Shown piece after piece: positions 33,630 through 42,419 of a stretch of DNA of 64,000 nucleotides. Both the position numbers and the translations under genes were made by a program. Within the stretch, counting starts at the first letter, position 1; every line of letters starts with the position of its first letter. Source of the DNA: Acidobacteriota bacterium (GTDB lineage Bacteria; Acidobacteriota; Vicinamibacteria; Vicinamibacterales; JAKQTR01); contig JAKQTR010000038.1 of assembly GCA_029562975.1 (NCBI GenBank), positions 186,001 through 250,000 on the forward strand. The letters are read 5' to 3'. The notes beneath the pieces are model-generated. The model saw only the letters and a program-made list of their open reading frames with translations. It ran no database searches and was not told the DNA's origin.

Positions 33630-34913
33630 GTGGTCATCGGCGGCCGCGGGGGACGGGCCGACTGGGGCCTGGTCGCGCTCCTCTCGGGAACCGCGACGGC
33701 GGCGTACCTTTGCCGCGTGAACGTCTCGGTGGCCGGCGCGCTCATCATGGAGGAGTACGGCCTGAACCAGGCGCAGATGGGCCGCGTCTTCAGCGCGTTC
33801 CTGCTCGGCTACACGCTGCTGATGATGCCCGGGGGCCTGCTGGCCGACGCGTGGGGAACCACGCGCACGCTGAGCCGGCTCGCGTGGGGATGGGTCGCGC
33901 TGACCGCCCTGCACGCCGCACTGCCGCGGGCCGACCGGGGCGCCGATGTCCTGGTGGTGCTGGCCGGGCTGGTCGCCCTGCGGTTCCTGATGGGCGCCTT
34001 CGCCGCGCCGACCTACCCGGCTGCCGTCCAGGGCGTCTCCCGCTGGATCGATCCGCGCGCGCACGGGCGGGCGAACGGCTTCATCATCGGCTCCGTCGGC
34101 CTCGGCTCGGCGATCGCGCCGCCCTTCGTGACGGCGGTGATGATTCGCTGGGGATGGCGGGCGGCGATGGTGGCGTCAGCCCTGCCAGCGCTCGCCCTGG
34201 CCGCGGTGTGGCTGATCGTCCGCGAGCCTGCCGACGCGCGCCCGGCCGGGCGGCCGCCGCAACCGGCAGGAGGCCCGCCCGAAGCCCGCGGCGCGGCCGA
34301 CGCGCGGTCTGTCGCGCGCCTCCTCCGGGTCCCGGGCTTCGGCTGGCTCACCTTGAGCTACTCGCTCCAGGGCTACGTGGGCTACATTTTCATCTTCTGG
34401 TTCTACCTCTACCTGGTCCAGGTCCGCCACATCAGCCTCGTCGAGGGAGCGGTCTGGAGCAGCCTGCCGTGGGTCCTGTCCACCGTGTCCATCCCCGCGG
34501 GAGGATGGGTGTCGGATCGGCTGGTTCAGACCCGCCTGGGCCCGGCCTGGGGCCGCCGTCTGGTGCCGATGGTCGGCATGGGAGGCGCCGGCCTCTTCAT
34601 CTCCATCGGGGCGCACACAGCAACCGCCTGGCTGGCAGCGGGCTCCCTCGCCGTGGCAACGGCCCTCGTGTTAAGCGTCGAAGGGCCGTTCTGGACGACG
34701 GCGGCCCGCCTTGCCAGGGCGCGAAGCGCCACCGGCGGAGCCGTCATGAACACCGGCTGCAATATCGGAGGCCTCGTGTCTCCCATGCTGACGCCGGTGC
34801 TCGGGCAGGCGTTCGGCTGGGAGCCGGCGCTGCACGTGGCGGCGATGCTGTCGGTGGCGGGGGCGCTGGCGTGGCTGCGGATCAACCCAGCCGGCCCGCC
34901 CGCGGCTCGGTGA
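33630..34913 (+). CDS. MFS transporter (anion:cation symporter-like)
   Basis: The 427-aa inner-membrane carrier has about 12 transmembrane helices and a charged central loop (about 195-225). The region GGLLADAWGTTRTLSR is the classical loop 2-3 signature of the major facilitator superfamily, and the organisation resembles the anion:cation symporter group that moves hexuronates, phthalate and other acids. It follows GH35 by 6 nt, so it is probably cotranscribed and imports the released sugar or an acidic derivative. GTG 33630 is the start given by the spacing to GH35. Confidence 0.82.
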   Translation: MVIGGRGGRADWGLVALLSGTATAAYLCRVNVSVAGALIMEEYGLNQAQMGRVFSAFLLGYTLLMMPGGLLADAWGTTRTLSRLAWGWVALTALHAALPRADRGADVLVVLAGLVALRFLMGAFAAPTYPAAVQGVSRWIDPRAHGRANGFIIGSVGLGSAIAPPFVTAVMIRWGWRAAMVASALPALALAAVWLIVREPADARPAGRPPQPAGGPPEARGAADARSVARLLRVPGFGWLTLSYSLQGYVGYIFIFWFYLYLVQVRHISLVEGAVWSSLPWVLSTVSIPAGGWVSDRLVQTRLGPAWGRRLVPMVGMGGAGLFISIGAHTATAWLAAGSLAVATALVLSVEGPFWTTAARLARARSATGGAVMNTGCNIGGLVSPMLTPVLGQAFGWEPALHVAAMLSVAGALAWLRINPAGPPAAR

Positions 34914-34925
34914 CGGTGGCGGCCG

Positions 34926-35840
34926 TCAGGATTCGAGGCGCCAGGGGATGACGCTCACGGCCACCCGGCGCCCTCGCCGGATGACTTCCGCCGGCGTGGC
35001 GCGGCCGATCCGCTCGCGGCCGAGGAGCGCGAACAGGGCGGGCGCGTCGCGCACGGGCCGCCCGGCGAGGCTCACCAGCACGTCTCCCGCCTCAAGGCGC
35101 TGGTCCTTCGGGCGTGTGATCCGCACGACTTCGAGCCCCGCGACCGGCTTCCCCTCCACGGTCACCGTCCGCCTGGCGACCGACACGCCGAGCGTGGCGC
35201 GGTCCACGCGCCCGTTGGCGAGCAACTCCGGCACGATGACGCGGACGGTCTCGGCGGGCACGGCGAGGCCGATGTGCGGCGACTCGGTGTCGAGCAGGGT
35301 CGTGATGCCGATCACGCGGCCCCGAACGTCCACGAGCGGTCCGCCGGAGTTGCCTTCGTGGATATCGCAGTCGGTCTGCAGGAGATCGTAGTGGGGCCTG
35401 CCGGTTCCGGCGGCGGCCGTGCGGGCGAGCCCGCTGACGACCCCAATCGTCACTGACTCCGGGTATCGGCCCAGCGGGTTGCCGACGGCGAGGCACATCT
35501 CGCCCGGGCGCACTCTGGAGCGGCGCAGTGACAGATGGTGCGGCCACTCCCCGTTCAGGCGGAGCACGGCGATGTCCGCGATCGGGTCGACGCCGACCAC
35601 GCCAGCGAGCGCGGTGCCGCCGCCGTGCAGGCTGATGGTGATGGGCGGTGTGACGTCGTCGACGACGTGCTGGTTGGTGACGATGTGGCCGCCGGCGTCG
35701 ATGAAGAAGCCCGAGCCGCTGCTGCCGCCGTCCGGCGTCGGGCCGGCCACCGCGACGGTGGCCCGCAGCACCCGCGCGGCCAGGCTGGCGACCTCGGCGC
35801 TCATACGGGCCAGGACGCCGGCTGCCTGCCGCCTAGGCAT
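34926..35840 (-). CDS. HtrA-like serine protease with PDZ domain, cytoplasmic
   Basis: The 304-aa trypsin-fold protease carries the full triad: His in TNQHVV, Asp in DPIADIAVL, Ser in HEGNSGGPLVDV. A PDZ domain follows (about 205-295, GDVLVSLAGRPVRD). DegP/HtrA proteins are normally exported, but this one has no signal peptide or membrane segment, so it should act in the cytoplasm. Its ATG at 35840 overlaps the preceding gene by 8 nt, so it is translationally coupled to the YbjN/CesT-like protein. That pairing suggests the partner delivers or guards its clients. It lies 12 nt from the convergent MFS gene. Confidence 0.85.
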   Translation of the reverse strand: MPRRQAAGVLARMSAEVASLAARVLRATVAVAGPTPDGGSSGSGFFIDAGGHIVTNQHVVDDVTPPITISLHGGGTALAGVVGVDPIADIAVLRLNGEWPHHLSLRRSRVRPGEMCLAVGNPLGRYPESVTIGVVSGLARTAAAGTGRPHYDLLQTDCDIHEGNSGGPLVDVRGRVIGITTLLDTESPHIGLAVPAETVRVIVPELLANGRVDRATLGVSVARRTVTVEGKPVAGLEVVRITRPKDQRLEAGDVLVSLAGRPVRDAPALFALLGRERIGRATPAEVIRRGRRVAVSVIPWRLES

Positions 35841-36273
35841 CGACGGCCTCCTCGTCGGCGTCAGAGCGCGCCGTCCGCCCGCCGAACTTGCGCGCGATGA
35901 TCGAGTCGAACCGGTCGGCGGCGGCGGCGAACCGCCGGCATGCGTCGGCGAACTGCCGGGCGTCGAGGGTGTCGGCGGGTATCTCCCAGGCGGCGATGAC
36001 CAGGTCCTCGAAGCGGAAGACGCGGAACCCGAGTTCCGCGGCGTTCACCTCGTTCAGCGCCTCGAGCACCCGCACCTTCTTCTTCAGGCCTGAGACGAGG
36101 ACGGCCGAGAACTGCAGGAGAGGCATCGGAGCGTCGAGGAGGCGGAGCGTGATCTCGGCGCTGCCGCGGGGAAAGCTGTACTCGCCGTCCTCGTCTGGAG
36201 CCACGCGGTCCGTCTCGAGCAGCGCCGCGAGGTTCGTCTCGATGAAGGGGCGAAGGACGTCGATCCGCGACAT
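35833..36273 (-). CDS. YbjN/CesT-like peptide-binding chaperone fold protein
   Basis: The 146-aa protein resembles the alpha/beta T3SS-chaperone/YbjN fold: LQFSAVLVSGLKKK strand pair, then the helix VLEALNEVNAAELGF, then VFRFEDLVIAAWEIPADTL, and the final helix ending RKFGG. Proteins of this fold bind peptides or partner proteins. It is the first gene of a two-gene unit with the HtrA-like protease and overlaps it by 8 nt. YbjN/CesT-like domains appear beside trypsin- or caspase-like proteases in bacterial conflict systems in published analyses; whether this pair belongs there is a guess. The C-terminal tail is acidic. Confidence 0.65.
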   Translation of the reverse strand: MSRIDVLRPFIETNLAALLETDRVAPDEDGEYSFPRGSAEITLRLLDAPMPLLQFSAVLVSGLKKKVRVLEALNEVNAAELGFRVFRFEDLVIAAWEIPADTLDARQFADACRRFAAAADRFDSIIARKFGGRTARSDADEEAVDA

Positions 36274-36431
36274 GCTGCCTCCGTGGTCGGGACGCCGGCC
36301 GCGCGGCGGCGGCCGCCCGGCGGCCGGTTCCGGTCGGTGGGAACAGTCTACGCCAGCCGCCGCCCCAGGGGTGACACAACCGGGGCGGCAGGGCCGTCGG
36401 CGGCGCGGCGCGTTTCGGAGGGCGCCGTCTG

Positions 36432-36440
36432 TGTTATCGT
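36432..36440 (+). promoter_or_regulatory. extended -10 promoter element (predicted)
   Basis: TGTTATCGT (TG-T-TATCGT) lies about 53 nt upstream of the SSS symporter ATG at 36494, in a 220-nt divergent intergenic region. Confidence 0.35.
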
Positions 36441-36493
36441 GTCGTGGCTCATCGGGCGCCCGAGACGGGCCTCCAGGACGGGGACAGGACCTT

Positions 36494-38341
36494 ATGCAGC
36501 TTCAGGCCATCGACTGGATTATCGTCGCGCTCTCGCTCCTTATCTGCTTCGTGCCGGCGCTGTTCTTCGGGAAACGCGCCGGCAAGAGTACCTCCGAGTT
36601 CTTCGCCTCGGGGCGCGCCGTGCCCTGGTGGCTGGCCGGATTGTCGATGGTGGCCACCACCTTCAGCAGCGACACCCCGAACCTGGTGACCGACATCGTC
36701 CGCCGCAACGGCGTGGCCGGCAACTGGGTGTGGTGGGCGTTCGTGCTGACGGGGGTCGCCACCGTGTTCTTCTACGCCCGGCTCTGGCGCCGATCGGGCG
36801 TGATGACGGACTTGGAGTTCTACCAGGTCCGCTACTCGGGGAAGGCCGCCAGCGTCGTGCGCGGGTTCCGCGCGGTGTACCTGGGGTTTTTCTTCAACTG
36901 CATGATCATGGCGACGGTCAACCTGGCGGCGTGCAAGATCGCGGGCGTGCTGTTCGGGTTCGAGCGCTGGCAGACCCTGGCGTTCGTGGGGGCGCTGAAC
37001 GTCGTCTTCGCCACGCACTCCGGCCTCTGGGGCGTGCTCGTCATCGACATGATCCAGTTCTTCATCAAGATGACGGCCGTGATCGCGGCGGCGTATTTCG
37101 CCGTGAAGCTGCCCCAGGTCGGCGGCCTCGACGGGCTGATCACGAAGCTGTCGGCCACGTCGGGCCCCAACGGGATCAACTACCTGAACATCCTGCCGGA
37201 TTTCGCCAACCACTGGGAGATCGCGGTCGCCGTGTTCATCATGCCGATCGCGGTGCAGTGGTGGGCCGTCTGGTATCCTGGCGCGGAGCCAGGCGGCGGC
37301 AGCTACATCGCGCAGCGCATGCTGGCGTCGAAGTCGGAACGGGACGCGCTGGGCGCGGTGCTCTTCTTCAACGTGGCCCACTACGTCCTGCGGCCGTGGC
37401 CGTGGATCATCACGGCGTTGGCGTCCATCATCGTCTACCCGCAGCTCGGCGACATCCAGGCGGCCTTCCCGCACCTCGACCCGACGCTCATCGGCCACGA
37501 CACGGCCTTTCCCGCGATGCTGAAGTTCCTGCCCATCGGATTCATGGGCCTCATGGTGGGCGGCCTCATCGCGGCGAACTCCTCGACGATCCTCACGCAC
37601 CTCAACTGGGGCGCGTCGTACCTGGTCCACGACTTCTGGCGCCAGTTCATCCGCAAGGGCGCCACCGAGAAGCACTACGTCCTGATGGGCCGCCTCGGGA
37701 CCGTGCTGCTCTTCTTCTGCTCCTCCGCGCTGGTCTTCGTGCTGGACTCGGCCAAGAACGCGTTCGACATCATCCTGCAGATTGGCGCCGGCACCGGGCT
37801 GCTCTACCTGGTCCGCTGGTTCTGGTGGCGGGTGAACGCCTGGTGCGAGGTGGTGGCGATGATCAGTTCGTTCGCGATCTCGCTCGTGTTCCTCGCTCTC
37901 GCGAAGAGCGGGCATCCGGTGAGCACGCACGTCGCGCTGATGCTGACGGTGCTCGTCACGACCATCTGCTGGGTGGCCACGGCCTACCTCGGCCCGGCGA
38001 CCGACCGCGGGGTCCTCATCGATTTCTACAAGAAGGTGCGGCCGTTCGGCCCCGGCTGGACAAAGGTCCGGGAGGACGCGGGCCTCGCGAAGGACTGGGA
38101 GGGCCAGAAGGCCGTCGGCGACAACATTCCCCTGGCGCTGCTCGGCTGGTTCGCCGGCTGCATCATGATCTGGTCGGCGCTCTTCACTGTGGGGAACTTC
38201 CTCTACGGGCGATGGGCGTACACGATGCTGCTCCTGGCGACGTTCGTTGTGAGCGGCACCGTGATCGTTCACATCGTCAACAGGCTCTGGGCCGGAGGAC
38301 GGGCTGAGGACGACGCCGAGGCGACGCCGGCGCGAGGCTGA
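36494..38341 (+). CDS. sodium:solute symporter (SSS family)
   Basis: The 615-aa inner-membrane transporter has about 13-15 hydrophobic helices. It begins MQLQAIDWIIVALSLLICFV and has FASGRAVPWWLAGLSMVATTFS, the first-unit signature of the family, and later LMVGGLIAANSSTILTHLNWG with small-residue-rich helix 8 that forms the sodium site. Length is within range for large SSS carriers. The substrate (sugar, amino acid or other) cannot be read. The ribosome site before ATG 36494 is weak. The gene ends 21 nt before a strong hairpin. Confidence 0.85.
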   Translation: MQLQAIDWIIVALSLLICFVPALFFGKRAGKSTSEFFASGRAVPWWLAGLSMVATTFSSDTPNLVTDIVRRNGVAGNWVWWAFVLTGVATVFFYARLWRRSGVMTDLEFYQVRYSGKAASVVRGFRAVYLGFFFNCMIMATVNLAACKIAGVLFGFERWQTLAFVGALNVVFATHSGLWGVLVIDMIQFFIKMTAVIAAAYFAVKLPQVGGLDGLITKLSATSGPNGINYLNILPDFANHWEIAVAVFIMPIAVQWWAVWYPGAEPGGGSYIAQRMLASKSERDALGAVLFFNVAHYVLRPWPWIITALASIIVYPQLGDIQAAFPHLDPTLIGHDTAFPAMLKFLPIGFMGLMVGGLIAANSSTILTHLNWGASYLVHDFWRQFIRKGATEKHYVLMGRLGTVLLFFCSSALVFVLDSAKNAFDIILQIGAGTGLLYLVRWFWWRVNAWCEVVAMISSFAISLVFLALAKSGHPVSTHVALMLTVLVTTICWVATAYLGPATDRGVLIDFYKKVRPFGPGWTKVREDAGLAKDWEGQKAVGDNIPLALLGWFAGCIMIWSALFTVGNFLYGRWAYTMLLLATFVVSGTVIVHIVNRLWAGGRAEDDAEATPARG

Positions 38342-38361
38342 GCGGCGGCGGCGTACGCGTG

Positions 38362-38392
38362 AACGGCCGGCCCCCGCCGCGGGCCGGCCGTT
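38362..38392. terminator. bidirectional hairpin terminator (predicted)
   Basis: Perfect 12-bp arms (38362-38373 and 38381-38392, AACGGCCGGCCC and its complement) with a 7-nt loop, flanked by short A/T ends. It lies between convergent genes ending at 38341 (+) and 38442 (-). Confidence 0.65.
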
Positions 38393-38441
38393 TGCGTCTG
38401 TGCCCCGGGCGGCGGCCGACCGGCGGCCGCCGCCCTCTCCC

Positions 38442-40139
38442 CTACTTCAGGGTCAGCACGCGGATCGTCCCGCCGCCGAGCGCCTTGGCCAGCCCGTCGA
38501 GCGTCCTCCCGCCGTACTTCGCGGCCATCGCGTCGATGGCGTCCTGGTTCGGCAGCGTCGTGTCGGCGCCCGCCTTGCACTCGCCGATGTTCCCGGTGAC
38601 GAGGACGATCAGCTTGTCCGGCTGGAGGTACTGCTTGGCCACCCGCCGGACGTCGGCCAGGGTGACCCTCCGGTAGCGCTCGAGGTAGGTGTCGTAGTAG
38701 TCCCGCGGGCGCTGGTCGAACTCCAGCCTCGCGAGGTTCGCCGCGTTCCCCAGGGCGCCGGAGAAGAGCGGGGGGAACGCGTTGAGCCGCGCGGTCTTCG
38801 CGAACGCCAGGTCCTTCTCGGTGATGTCCCCCGCGTGCATCCGCTCGAGTTCATTGAGGATGAGCTGCGTCGCGAACACCACCGTCGCGTTCTTCGTCTG
38901 GGTGAAGGCCGCAAACGCCCCGGGATAGTGCAGTTCCGCCCCCACGCTCGAATTGGCCGTGTAGGCGAGGCCGTAGTCGTTGCGCACGATCTGCGTGATG
39001 CGCGACGAGAACGATCCGCCGCCGAGGGTGTAGTTCATCAGATCCACGGCCGCGAAGTCGGGATCGTCCTGGGTGATCGAGAGGGTGCCGACCCGAATGA
39101 TGCCCTGATTCGGCGTGACGCCGAGCGGCTGCACCATGTAGACGCCCGGCGCCGCGGCGGCCGACGGCACGACCGGGTACGCCGGGGCCGCCTTCGCCTC
39201 CGAGGCCCGCCACTTCCCGAAGGTCGCCTCCAGGCGCCGGAGCATCTCGGCCTTCGTGAAGTCGCCCGCCGCGACGAGCATCGCGTTGTTCGCCCCCCAG
39301 TACTTGCGGTGCCAGGCGACGACGTCGTCTCGCGTGATGCTGTTGATCGTGGCCTCGGTCGCCTCTGCCGTGACGGGGGAGGCCTCGCCGTAGATCAGCT
39401 TCCCCCAGGTGTCACTGGCGACGGCCGTGAGATTGCGGTTCCGGTTCCGCAGCGGCGCGATCATCGCCTGCCGCTCGCGCCGCAGCCGGTCTTCCGGAAA
39501 CGCGGGACTGGTCAGGATGTCGAGCCAGATCCGCAGCCCCTCATCCAGGTGGCGCATGTGAATCGAGAGCGACGTCGGCGACACGGAACCGGCGAGGAAT
39601 TCCATGCGCTCGTTGATCTGGTCCGCGCTCATCGAGGTCGTCCCGCCCGTCCGCATCACCGATGCCGTCAGATCCTGGATGCCCAGCTTGTCGGCGGGCT
39701 CCAGGAAGGACTTCGGGCCTCCCCCGCCGCCGCCACGGCCCTGCGGCCAGGACCCGCCGCGCCCCGACAAGCGCAGCCGGCCGGGCAGGTCCGGCGCGCC
39801 CTCGTCCGGGCCCGCTCCGCGGCCCCGGCCGAAGCCCGCGGCGCCGCCCGCAACGGGCGTCAGCAGCATCGCCTCGAACCAGGGGATGGCGTGGTCTTCC
39901 GCCAGGTACACCACCAGGCCGTTCGAGAGCTGGGCCCGGTAGTCCGCCGCCTTGGGCGGCGTGAACGCGAGCGGCGGAAAGATGAAGTGCTCGGGCCTCG
40001 GGCCCTGTTCGGCCCGCTCCGGCGCGACCGCCGCAGCCCCGGGCGTCTTGCGCGGCTTCGCGGCTGTCTGTTGCGCGGCCGCGGCGGCGGCCGTGACGAA
40101 CGCACCGACGAGCAGCACCGCCGACAGTCTCTTCAGCAT
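38442..40139 (-). CDS. M16-family peptidase subunit, catalytically inactive
   Basis: The 565-aa exported protein has the M16 fold but no zinc motif: where HxxEH is expected the sequence is DLTASVMRTGG. M16 enzymes can be heterodimers of an active and an inactive subunit, and the neighbouring gene upstream on the same strand encodes the active one (28 nt away), so the pair probably forms one protease. A Gly-rich insertion (about residues 100-143, GAAGFGRGRGAGPDEG...) interrupts the fold close to where the active-site region would lie, and it has no equivalent in the partner. The signal peptide is MLKRLSAVLLVGAFVTAAAA. Confidence 0.85.
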   Translation of the reverse strand: MLKRLSAVLLVGAFVTAAAAAAQQTAAKPRKTPGAAAVAPERAEQGPRPEHFIFPPLAFTPPKAADYRAQLSNGLVVYLAEDHAIPWFEAMLLTPVAGGAAGFGRGRGAGPDEGAPDLPGRLRLSGRGGSWPQGRGGGGGGPKSFLEPADKLGIQDLTASVMRTGGTTSMSADQINERMEFLAGSVSPTSLSIHMRHLDEGLRIWLDILTSPAFPEDRLRRERQAMIAPLRNRNRNLTAVASDTWGKLIYGEASPVTAEATEATINSITRDDVVAWHRKYWGANNAMLVAAGDFTKAEMLRRLEATFGKWRASEAKAAPAYPVVPSAAAAPGVYMVQPLGVTPNQGIIRVGTLSITQDDPDFAAVDLMNYTLGGGSFSSRITQIVRNDYGLAYTANSSVGAELHYPGAFAAFTQTKNATVVFATQLILNELERMHAGDITEKDLAFAKTARLNAFPPLFSGALGNAANLARLEFDQRPRDYYDTYLERYRRVTLADVRRVAKQYLQPDKLIVLVTGNIGECKAGADTTLPNQDAIDAMAAKYGGRTLDGLAKALGGGTIRVLTLK

Positions 40140-40167
40140 CGGTCCGCCCTCCCTGTCAGGCGCGCGG

Positions 40168-41712
40168 TTACTGCTCGCGCTCCAGGATGCCGGTCACGCA
40201 GTTGTCGCGGGTGAGATACGCCTTCGCCACCCGCATCAGGTCGTCCGGAGTGACGGCCATCCGGCGCCTGTATTGCTCGTCGATGTACTGCCAGCGGTAG
40301 GCTGTCTCCATCCGCGCCAGGGTGCCGGCGATCCCGGTGCCGGCGAGGCCCTGGAGGTACTGCGCCTCGACGGAGTTCTTCGTGCGCTCCAGCAGCTGCG
40401 GATCGACCGGAACGGACTTGGCGTCCTCGATGAACGACCAGAGCCCCTTCTCGATCTGGTCCAGAGGGGCCGCCAGCTCCCCCTGGACCTCCCGGCCCGT
40501 GGCGCTGACGCGAAAGACGCCGTCGTACATCGAGTCGGACGCCGACGCCATCACCGACGCCGCGTGCTCTTTCGCCTGGACCAGGTCAAGGTACATCCGC
40601 CCCGTGCGCGCGCCGAGCACCCGCCCCAGCATGTAGAGGGCGGGCAGATCGTCGTGCCACAGCGGCGGGATATGGAACATGAGCACGACCTGCGGGTTCG
40701 TCGCAGCCCGGCCGATCACGCGCTTCTCGATGAACGGCGGCTTGAAGCTCCCGCCGATGGTCCGGCGGTAGTAGAAGGGCGATGGCTCCTCGGTGCGGAC
40801 GCGCGGCGACGGCCCCCGAGACGCGATGCCCCCGAAGTACTTTTCGACAAGGGCCATCGTCTGCTCCGGGTCCAGATCGCCCGCGAGCACGAGGGTCGCG
40901 TTGTCGGGCCTGTAGTAGATCTCCCGGTACGCGATCATCTCCTGCTTGGTGACGCGGCTGATGTCGGACATCCAGCCGACCACCGGGTTGGCGTAGGGAT
41001 GCGCCGCGTAGAACGTCGCGTTGAGCTGCTCCTGGAAGAAGAAGCCCGGGGAGTTCTCGCTCATGCGGCGTTCCTCGGCGACCACGTCCCGCTCCGAGTA
41101 GAACTCCCGGAACACCGGGTGGACCATGCGATCCGCTTCGAGCGCCAGGTACAGCTCGAGGGCGTTCTTCGGCAGCGTCACGTAGTACTGGGTCATCTCG
41201 GACCCGGTCGACGCGTTGATGCCGGTGCCGCCCGCCGCCTGATAGGCCGACCAGATCTCCTCGCTGACGATGGTCTCCTTCTTCTGCCGCTCGAGCAGGG
41301 CCGACGCTTGCTGCTTCAGCCCGGCGATCTTCGCCTCGTCCCTGGCGCCAGGCCGGGCTTCCTCCGCGGCCACCTGGTCCATGAGCGCATCGATCTGGCG
41401 GTTGTACTCCTCGTCCCGGGCGAAGGTGCCGGGCTTGATGCCCATCGAGCGAGTGCCCTTGAACATCATGTGCTCGTGGAAGTGCGAAATCCCGGTGATG
41501 CCCGGCCGCTCGTTCACCGCGCCCACGCGGTAGGCCAGGATGCAGCGGATGAGCGGTGCCTCGGTGCGCTTCACCATCAGCACCTTCAGGCCGTTCGGCA
41601 GGACCCGCTCGACCACCTGGCCGGCGAGGCTGACCTCCTGCGCCGCCGCGGGCGCGGGCCAGCACATCGACGCCAGCAGCAGGCCGAGACCCGCAGCGAG
41701 TCGAAGTCTCAT
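40168..41712 (-). CDS. M16-family zinc peptidase, catalytic subunit
   Basis: The 514-aa exported protein has a signal peptide (MRLRLAAGLGLLLASMCW...) and the M16 zinc motif His-Phe-His-Glu-His in GISHFHEHMMFKGT, with the downstream Glu in ERDVVAEERRMSE. An extra helical insert (about residues 95-150, rich in Glu/Ala/Lys) separates the motif from the rest. It presumably cuts peptides in the periplasm together with the inactive subunit encoded 28 nt downstream. ATG 41712 opens the signal peptide, and the extended -10 TGCTATGCT lies 70 nt upstream. Confidence 0.88.
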   Translation of the reverse strand: MRLRLAAGLGLLLASMCWPAPAAAQEVSLAGQVVERVLPNGLKVLMVKRTEAPLIRCILAYRVGAVNERPGITGISHFHEHMMFKGTRSMGIKPGTFARDEEYNRQIDALMDQVAAEEARPGARDEAKIAGLKQQASALLERQKKETIVSEEIWSAYQAAGGTGINASTGSEMTQYYVTLPKNALELYLALEADRMVHPVFREFYSERDVVAEERRMSENSPGFFFQEQLNATFYAAHPYANPVVGWMSDISRVTKQEMIAYREIYYRPDNATLVLAGDLDPEQTMALVEKYFGGIASRGPSPRVRTEEPSPFYYRRTIGGSFKPPFIEKRVIGRAATNPQVVLMFHIPPLWHDDLPALYMLGRVLGARTGRMYLDLVQAKEHAASVMASASDSMYDGVFRVSATGREVQGELAAPLDQIEKGLWSFIEDAKSVPVDPQLLERTKNSVEAQYLQGLAGTGIAGTLARMETAYRWQYIDEQYRRRMAVTPDDLMRVAKAYLTRDNCVTGILEREQ

Positions 41713-41781
41713 GTTCGGTTCTCCATGCTCGAGGGTGGACGGCCGCCTGCCGGGGCCCCAGATCCGCCCCGGCGGCGCCAC

Positions 41782-41790
41782 AGCATAGCA
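41782..41790 (-). promoter_or_regulatory. extended -10 promoter element (predicted)
   Basis: The minus strand reads TGCTATGCT, about 70 nt upstream of the M16 gene start at 41712. The same nonamer occurs before the receptor gene at 9921-9929. Confidence 0.5.
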
Positions 41791-41853
41791 CGGCGGGCCC
41801 CATGCCGCGCCCGGGGGGCGCCGGGCTGCACGAGAACGCGGCTCGCGCCGCGC

Positions 41854-42402
41854 CTACAAGAGCCGTCCGGCCAGGCTTGGGTGATCCGCGACCGCCCGCA
41901 GGGCCGTGGCGACCCAGCCCTCCCGGCTGCCGGCATCAAGGCGGAGGTGGGCGATGCGCTTCTCCTCGAGCAGGGCGTCCACCAGCCGATCGATGGAGCG
42001 CACGAAGAACTCGTCGGTGTCGCGCACCCCGTCCTCGACGGCCGGCACCAGCATCGGCACCTTGACGAGCACGCTGTACGTGCGCATCCAGTGGTCCACG
42101 AAGCGCTCGATGGCGCGCTGGCGCCCGCAGGCGAACACGAGGTACGCGTAGTTGTCGAGCACGCTGCGGTCGCAGACGACGACGTCGTGGGCGCTGGCGG
42201 AGCGGATCTCCTCGGCCACCTGCGTCATGAGGATCCAGGTTTGCGCGTCGAGCGAGGTCTTCCGGTTGATCGGCAGCGGCGAGAGGCGCGCGACTTCCTT
42301 CACCATGTCCGCGTTCAGGCCCTGGCGCTTCAGCCCCGCCGTGAGGTCGTAGCAGAGCGTCGTCTTACCCGTCCCGTGCGTGCCGATGAACGCCAGCTTC
42401 AT
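41854..42402 (-). CDS. P-loop NTPase, NadR/kinase-like
   Basis: The 182-aa cytoplasmic protein begins MKLAFIGTHGTGKTTL, a perfect Walker A motif immediately at the start. It continues with VVVCDRSVLDNYAYLV (Walker B-like, Asp-Arg-Ser) and a LxxEKR helix near the end. The arrangement matches small NadR-type and nucleoside/nucleotide kinase-like AAA proteins. The substrate is unknown. ATG 42402 is chosen because the P-loop begins right after it. A GTG at 42423 overlaps the stop of the dipeptidase (GTGA) and is possible. It is downstream of, and probably cotranscribed with, the M19 dipeptidase. Confidence 0.75.
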   Translation of the reverse strand: MKLAFIGTHGTGKTTLCYDLTAGLKRQGLNADMVKEVARLSPLPINRKTSLDAQTWILMTQVAEEIRSASAHDVVVCDRSVLDNYAYLVFACGRQRAIERFVDHWMRTYSVLVKVPMLVPAVEDGVRDTDEFFVRSIDRLVDALLEEKRIAHLRLDAGSREGWVATALRAVADHPSLAGRLL

Positions 42403-42419
42403 GCCCGGAGCCCGGCGCC

